Of a stretch of DNA of 64,000 nucleotides, positions 61,933-64,000 are shown in pieces (the stretch's first letter is position 1; the number at the start of each line of letters is the position of its first letter). The translations under genes were made by a program, and so were the position numbers. This stretch comes from Changchengzhania lutea (GTDB lineage: Bacteria > Bacteroidota > Bacteroidia > Flavobacteriales > Flavobacteriaceae): positions 434,001-498,000 of the forward strand of contig NZ_CP039456.1 of NCBI RefSeq assembly GCF_006974145.1, read 5' to 3'. The notes below the pieces were generated by a model, which made no database searches, was not told the origin of the DNA, and saw nothing but the letters and a program-made list of their open reading frames with translations.

Positions 61933-64000
61933 ATGAGCAAACGTAGAATTAAAAAAGTAGCCATAATTGGTTCAGGCATCATGGGAAGTGGCATTGCTTG
62001 TCACTTCGCCAATATTGGAGTAGACGTGTTGTTACTGGACATTGTTCCAAGAGAATTAACAGACGTAGAAAAAGATAAAGGCTTAACATTAGAAGATAAA
62101 GTGGTAAGAAACCGTATTGTAAATAATGCGCTAGCCACCTCTTTAAAATCAAAGCCCTCACCCATTTACCATCCAAAATTTGCTAATCGCATTACCACGG
62201 GTAATTTAGAAGATGACATCTCAAAAGTGGCACATGTCGATTGGATCATGGAGGTTGTTGTTGAGCGACTTGACATCAAACAGAAAGTATTTGAAAATCT
62301 TGAAAAGCATAGAACGCTTGGCACATTGATTACATCCAATACGTCTGGGATTCCTATAAAATTCATGAGTGAAGGACGTAGTGAAGATTTTCAGAAGCAC
62401 TTTTGCGGTACCCACTTTTTTAATCCAGCACGCTATTTAAAGTTATTCGAAATTATTCCTGGTCCAAAAACATCTCAAGATGTTTTAGATTTTCTAAATA
62501 TTTACGGTGAAAAGTTCTTAGGAAAAACTTCGGTTGTTGCTAAAGATACACCTGCCTTTATTGGCAATAGAGTTGGAATTTTTAGCATCATGAGTTTATT
62601 TCATACCGTTAAGGATTTAGACCTAACCATCGAAGAAGTTGATAAATTAAGTGGTCCTGTTATAGGTAGACCAAAATCGGCCACCTTCAGAACCGTTGAT
62701 GTGGTTGGTTTAGACACCTTGGTCCACGTTGCCAATGGGATTAGGGAAAATTGTCCGAAAGACGAGCAACTAGAATTATTCCAACTACCAGATTTTATCG
62801 GTACCATGATGGAAAACAAATGGTTGGGAAGCAAGACAGGTCAAGGTTTCTATAAAAAGAACGTCTCTAAAGATGGACAAAAAGAAATCTTATCCCTCGA
62901 TTTAAATACCTTGGAATATCGATCGGCTAAACGTGCGAAATTTGCAACTTTAGAGTTAACAAAAACCGTTGATAAAGTTGTTGACCGTTTTAAAATACTG
63001 GTATCTGGAAAAGATAAAGCTGGTAAATTTTACAGAAAAAGTTTCGCGGCATTATTCGCTTACGTTTCAAATAGAATACCAGAAATCACCAATAATTTAT
63101 ATAAAATAGATGATGCCATGAAAGCCGGTTTTGGCTGGGAACATGGTCCTTTTCAAATTTGGGATGCCATTGGTGTCGAGAAAGGCATCGAAATGATGAA
63201 AGCAGAAGGTTTAGAACCTGCGGCTTGGGTTAATGAGATGTTGGCATCTGGAAGTTCATCCTTTTACACGGTTAAAAATGGCGCTACCTATGCTTATGAT
63301 ATTCCGAATAAGACACAAGAAAAAATTCCTGGTCAAGATGCCTTTATCATTTTAGATAACATCAGAAAATCGAAAGAAGTTTTCAAAAATTCTGGTGTGG
63401 TAATCGAAGATTTAGGTGACGGTATTTTAAATTGTGAATTCCAATCTAAAATGAACACCATTGGTGGTGATGTTTTAGCAGGATTAAATAAAGCAGTCGA
63501 TTTAGCAGAAAAAAACTTTGAAGGTTTAGTGATAGGAAATCAAGGTGCCAATTTCTCAGTTGGTGCAAATATTGGTATGATTTTCATGATGGCTGTAGAG
63601 CAAGAATATGATGAATTAAACGCTGCAGTCAAATATTTTCAAGATACGATGATGCGCATGCGTTATTCTTCAATTCCAACAGTTTCTGCGCCCCATGGTA
63701 TGTCGCTAGGTGGTGCTTGTGAGTTATCCATGCATGCCGATAAAGTTGTGGCAGCAGCCGAAACATATATTGGTTTAGTTGAGTTTGGCGTGGGCGTTAT
63801 TCCAGGTGGTGCCGGTTCTAAAGAAATGGCTTTAAGAGCTTCAGATACATTTAATAAAGGGGATGTAGAATTGAATGTATTACAGGAATACTTCTTAACT
63901 ATTGGTATGGCTAAAGTGGCTACATCAGCTTATGAAGCTTTTGATATGGGCATCCTTCAAAAAGGAAAAGATGTTGTCGTTATTAATAAAGACAGACAAA
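61933..64000 (+). CDS. 3-hydroxyacyl-CoA dehydrogenase / enoyl-CoA hydratase fusion (3' end outside window)
   Basis: The frame is open from the ATG at 61933 to the window edge (689 codons). Order: NAD-binding dehydrogenase domain (VAIIGSGIMGSGIACHFANI, then EVVVERLDIKQKVFENLEKH), dehydrogenase C-terminal domains (FNPARYLKLFEIIPGPKTSQ; VAKDTPAFIGNRVGIFSIMS), and an enoyl-CoA hydratase domain near the end (NQGANFSVGANIGMIFMM, APHGMSLGGACELSMHADKV). The order dehydrogenase-then-hydratase is the reverse of E. coli FadB/FadJ and is common in Bacteroidota. It is a beta-oxidation enzyme, with MarR upstream. Confidence 0.93.
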   Translation, partial: MSKRRIKKVAIIGSGIMGSGIACHFANIGVDVLLLDIVPRELTDVEKDKGLTLEDKVVRNRIVNNALATSLKSKPSPIYHPKFANRITTGNLEDDISKVAHVDWIMEVVVERLDIKQKVFENLEKHRTLGTLITSNTSGIPIKFMSEGRSEDFQKHFCGTHFFNPARYLKLFEIIPGPKTSQDVLDFLNIYGEKFLGKTSVVAKDTPAFIGNRVGIFSIMSLFHTVKDLDLTIEEVDKLSGPVIGRPKSATFRTVDVVGLDTLVHVANGIRENCPKDEQLELFQLPDFIGTMMENKWLGSKTGQGFYKKNVSKDGQKEILSLDLNTLEYRSAKRAKFATLELTKTVDKVVDRFKILVSGKDKAGKFYRKSFAALFAYVSNRIPEITNNLYKIDDAMKAGFGWEHGPFQIWDAIGVEKGIEMMKAEGLEPAAWVNEMLASGSSSFYTVKNGATYAYDIPNKTQEKIPGQDAFIILDNIRKSKEVFKNSGVVIEDLGDGILNCEFQSKMNTIGGDVLAGLNKAVDLAEKNFEGLVIGNQGANFSVGANIGMIFMMAVEQEYDELNAAVKYFQDTMMRMRYSSIPTVSAPHGMSLGGACELSMHADKVVAAAETYIGLVEFGVGVIPGGAGSKEMALRASDTFNKGDVELNVLQEYFLTIGMAKVATSAYEAFDMGILQKGKDVVVINKDRQ

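Overview
The window is a chromosomal segment of a member of the Flavobacteriaceae (Bacteroidota), probably marine. The evidence is an AT-rich sequence, many promoters with the Bacteroidota -7 element TAnnTTTG, a FecI/FecR/TonB-receptor cassette, a protein with a type IX secretion (T9SS) sorting tail, and families typical of flavobacteria (DUF4252, DUF4199, haem-binding CxxCH proteins, DUF5777). I see no tRNA, rRNA, CRISPR array, transposase, integrase or prophage. Most of the window is ordinary core genome.

Layout. 1-4.2 kb: end of a glycosyltransferase, a haem-binding protein, a DUF1028 protein and purB. 4.2-6.3 kb: an ECF sigma factor, a probable anti-sigma protein and two DUF4252 proteins. 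6.6-8.9 kb: an S41 peptidase and a PP-loop ATPase. 8.9-14.2 kb: a vitamin B12 uptake locus, with a receptor gene behind a cobalamin riboswitch and a divergent binding protein/permease/ATPase operon. 14.3-16.5 kb: rmuC, a small membrane protein and a thioesterase. 16.5-20.5 kb: TonB receptor, FecR and FecI-type sigma on the minus strand, with the sigma gene between two arms of a 26-bp perfect inverted repeat. 20.6-24.6 kb: an acidic lipoprotein followed by an OB-fold protein, a T9SS cupredoxin, a DUF5777 barrel, a cytochrome-like lipoprotein and a YceI protein, which look like an envelope redox operon.

24.9-28 kb: carB and rpmH (rpmH was found by eye). 28.3-38.5 kb: TPR protein, lytic transglycosylase, hydrolase, small acetyltransferase, a bounded non-coding element, mtaB, a peptide-binding lipoprotein, a PD40 protein, a GlmU-like protein, rpmE2, DUF4199 and a glycosyltransferase. 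38.6-45 kb: phosphosugar mutase, MsbA-like exporter, a third sigma-factor locus and a YCF48-like propeller. 45.1-47.7 kb: an RNA m5C methyltransferase, then a small accessory patch with a ParE-type toxin-antitoxin pair and a membrane-protein gene broken by one in-frame stop. 47.9-51.6 kb: purL, which carries an in-frame palindromic repeat. 51.7-59.3 kb: OFA-type MFS transporter, pflA, pflB and ppdK, a set for anaerobic pyruvate metabolism. 59.5-64 kb: acyl-CoA synthetase, a MarR regulator with a clear operator, and the start of a fused hydroxyacyl-CoA dehydrogenase/enoyl-CoA hydratase.

The items most worth a second look are the inverted repeat around the sigma gene, the palindromic insertion in purL, the ~318-bp bounded element at 31 kb with paired GGC-AGA-GCC hairpins, the ten-copy heptamer array inside the B12 operon, the missing canonical start codon of pflA, and the cupredoxin/cytochrome operon. 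No large undescribed system is obvious. All functions are inferred from reading the sequence; no database search was run.
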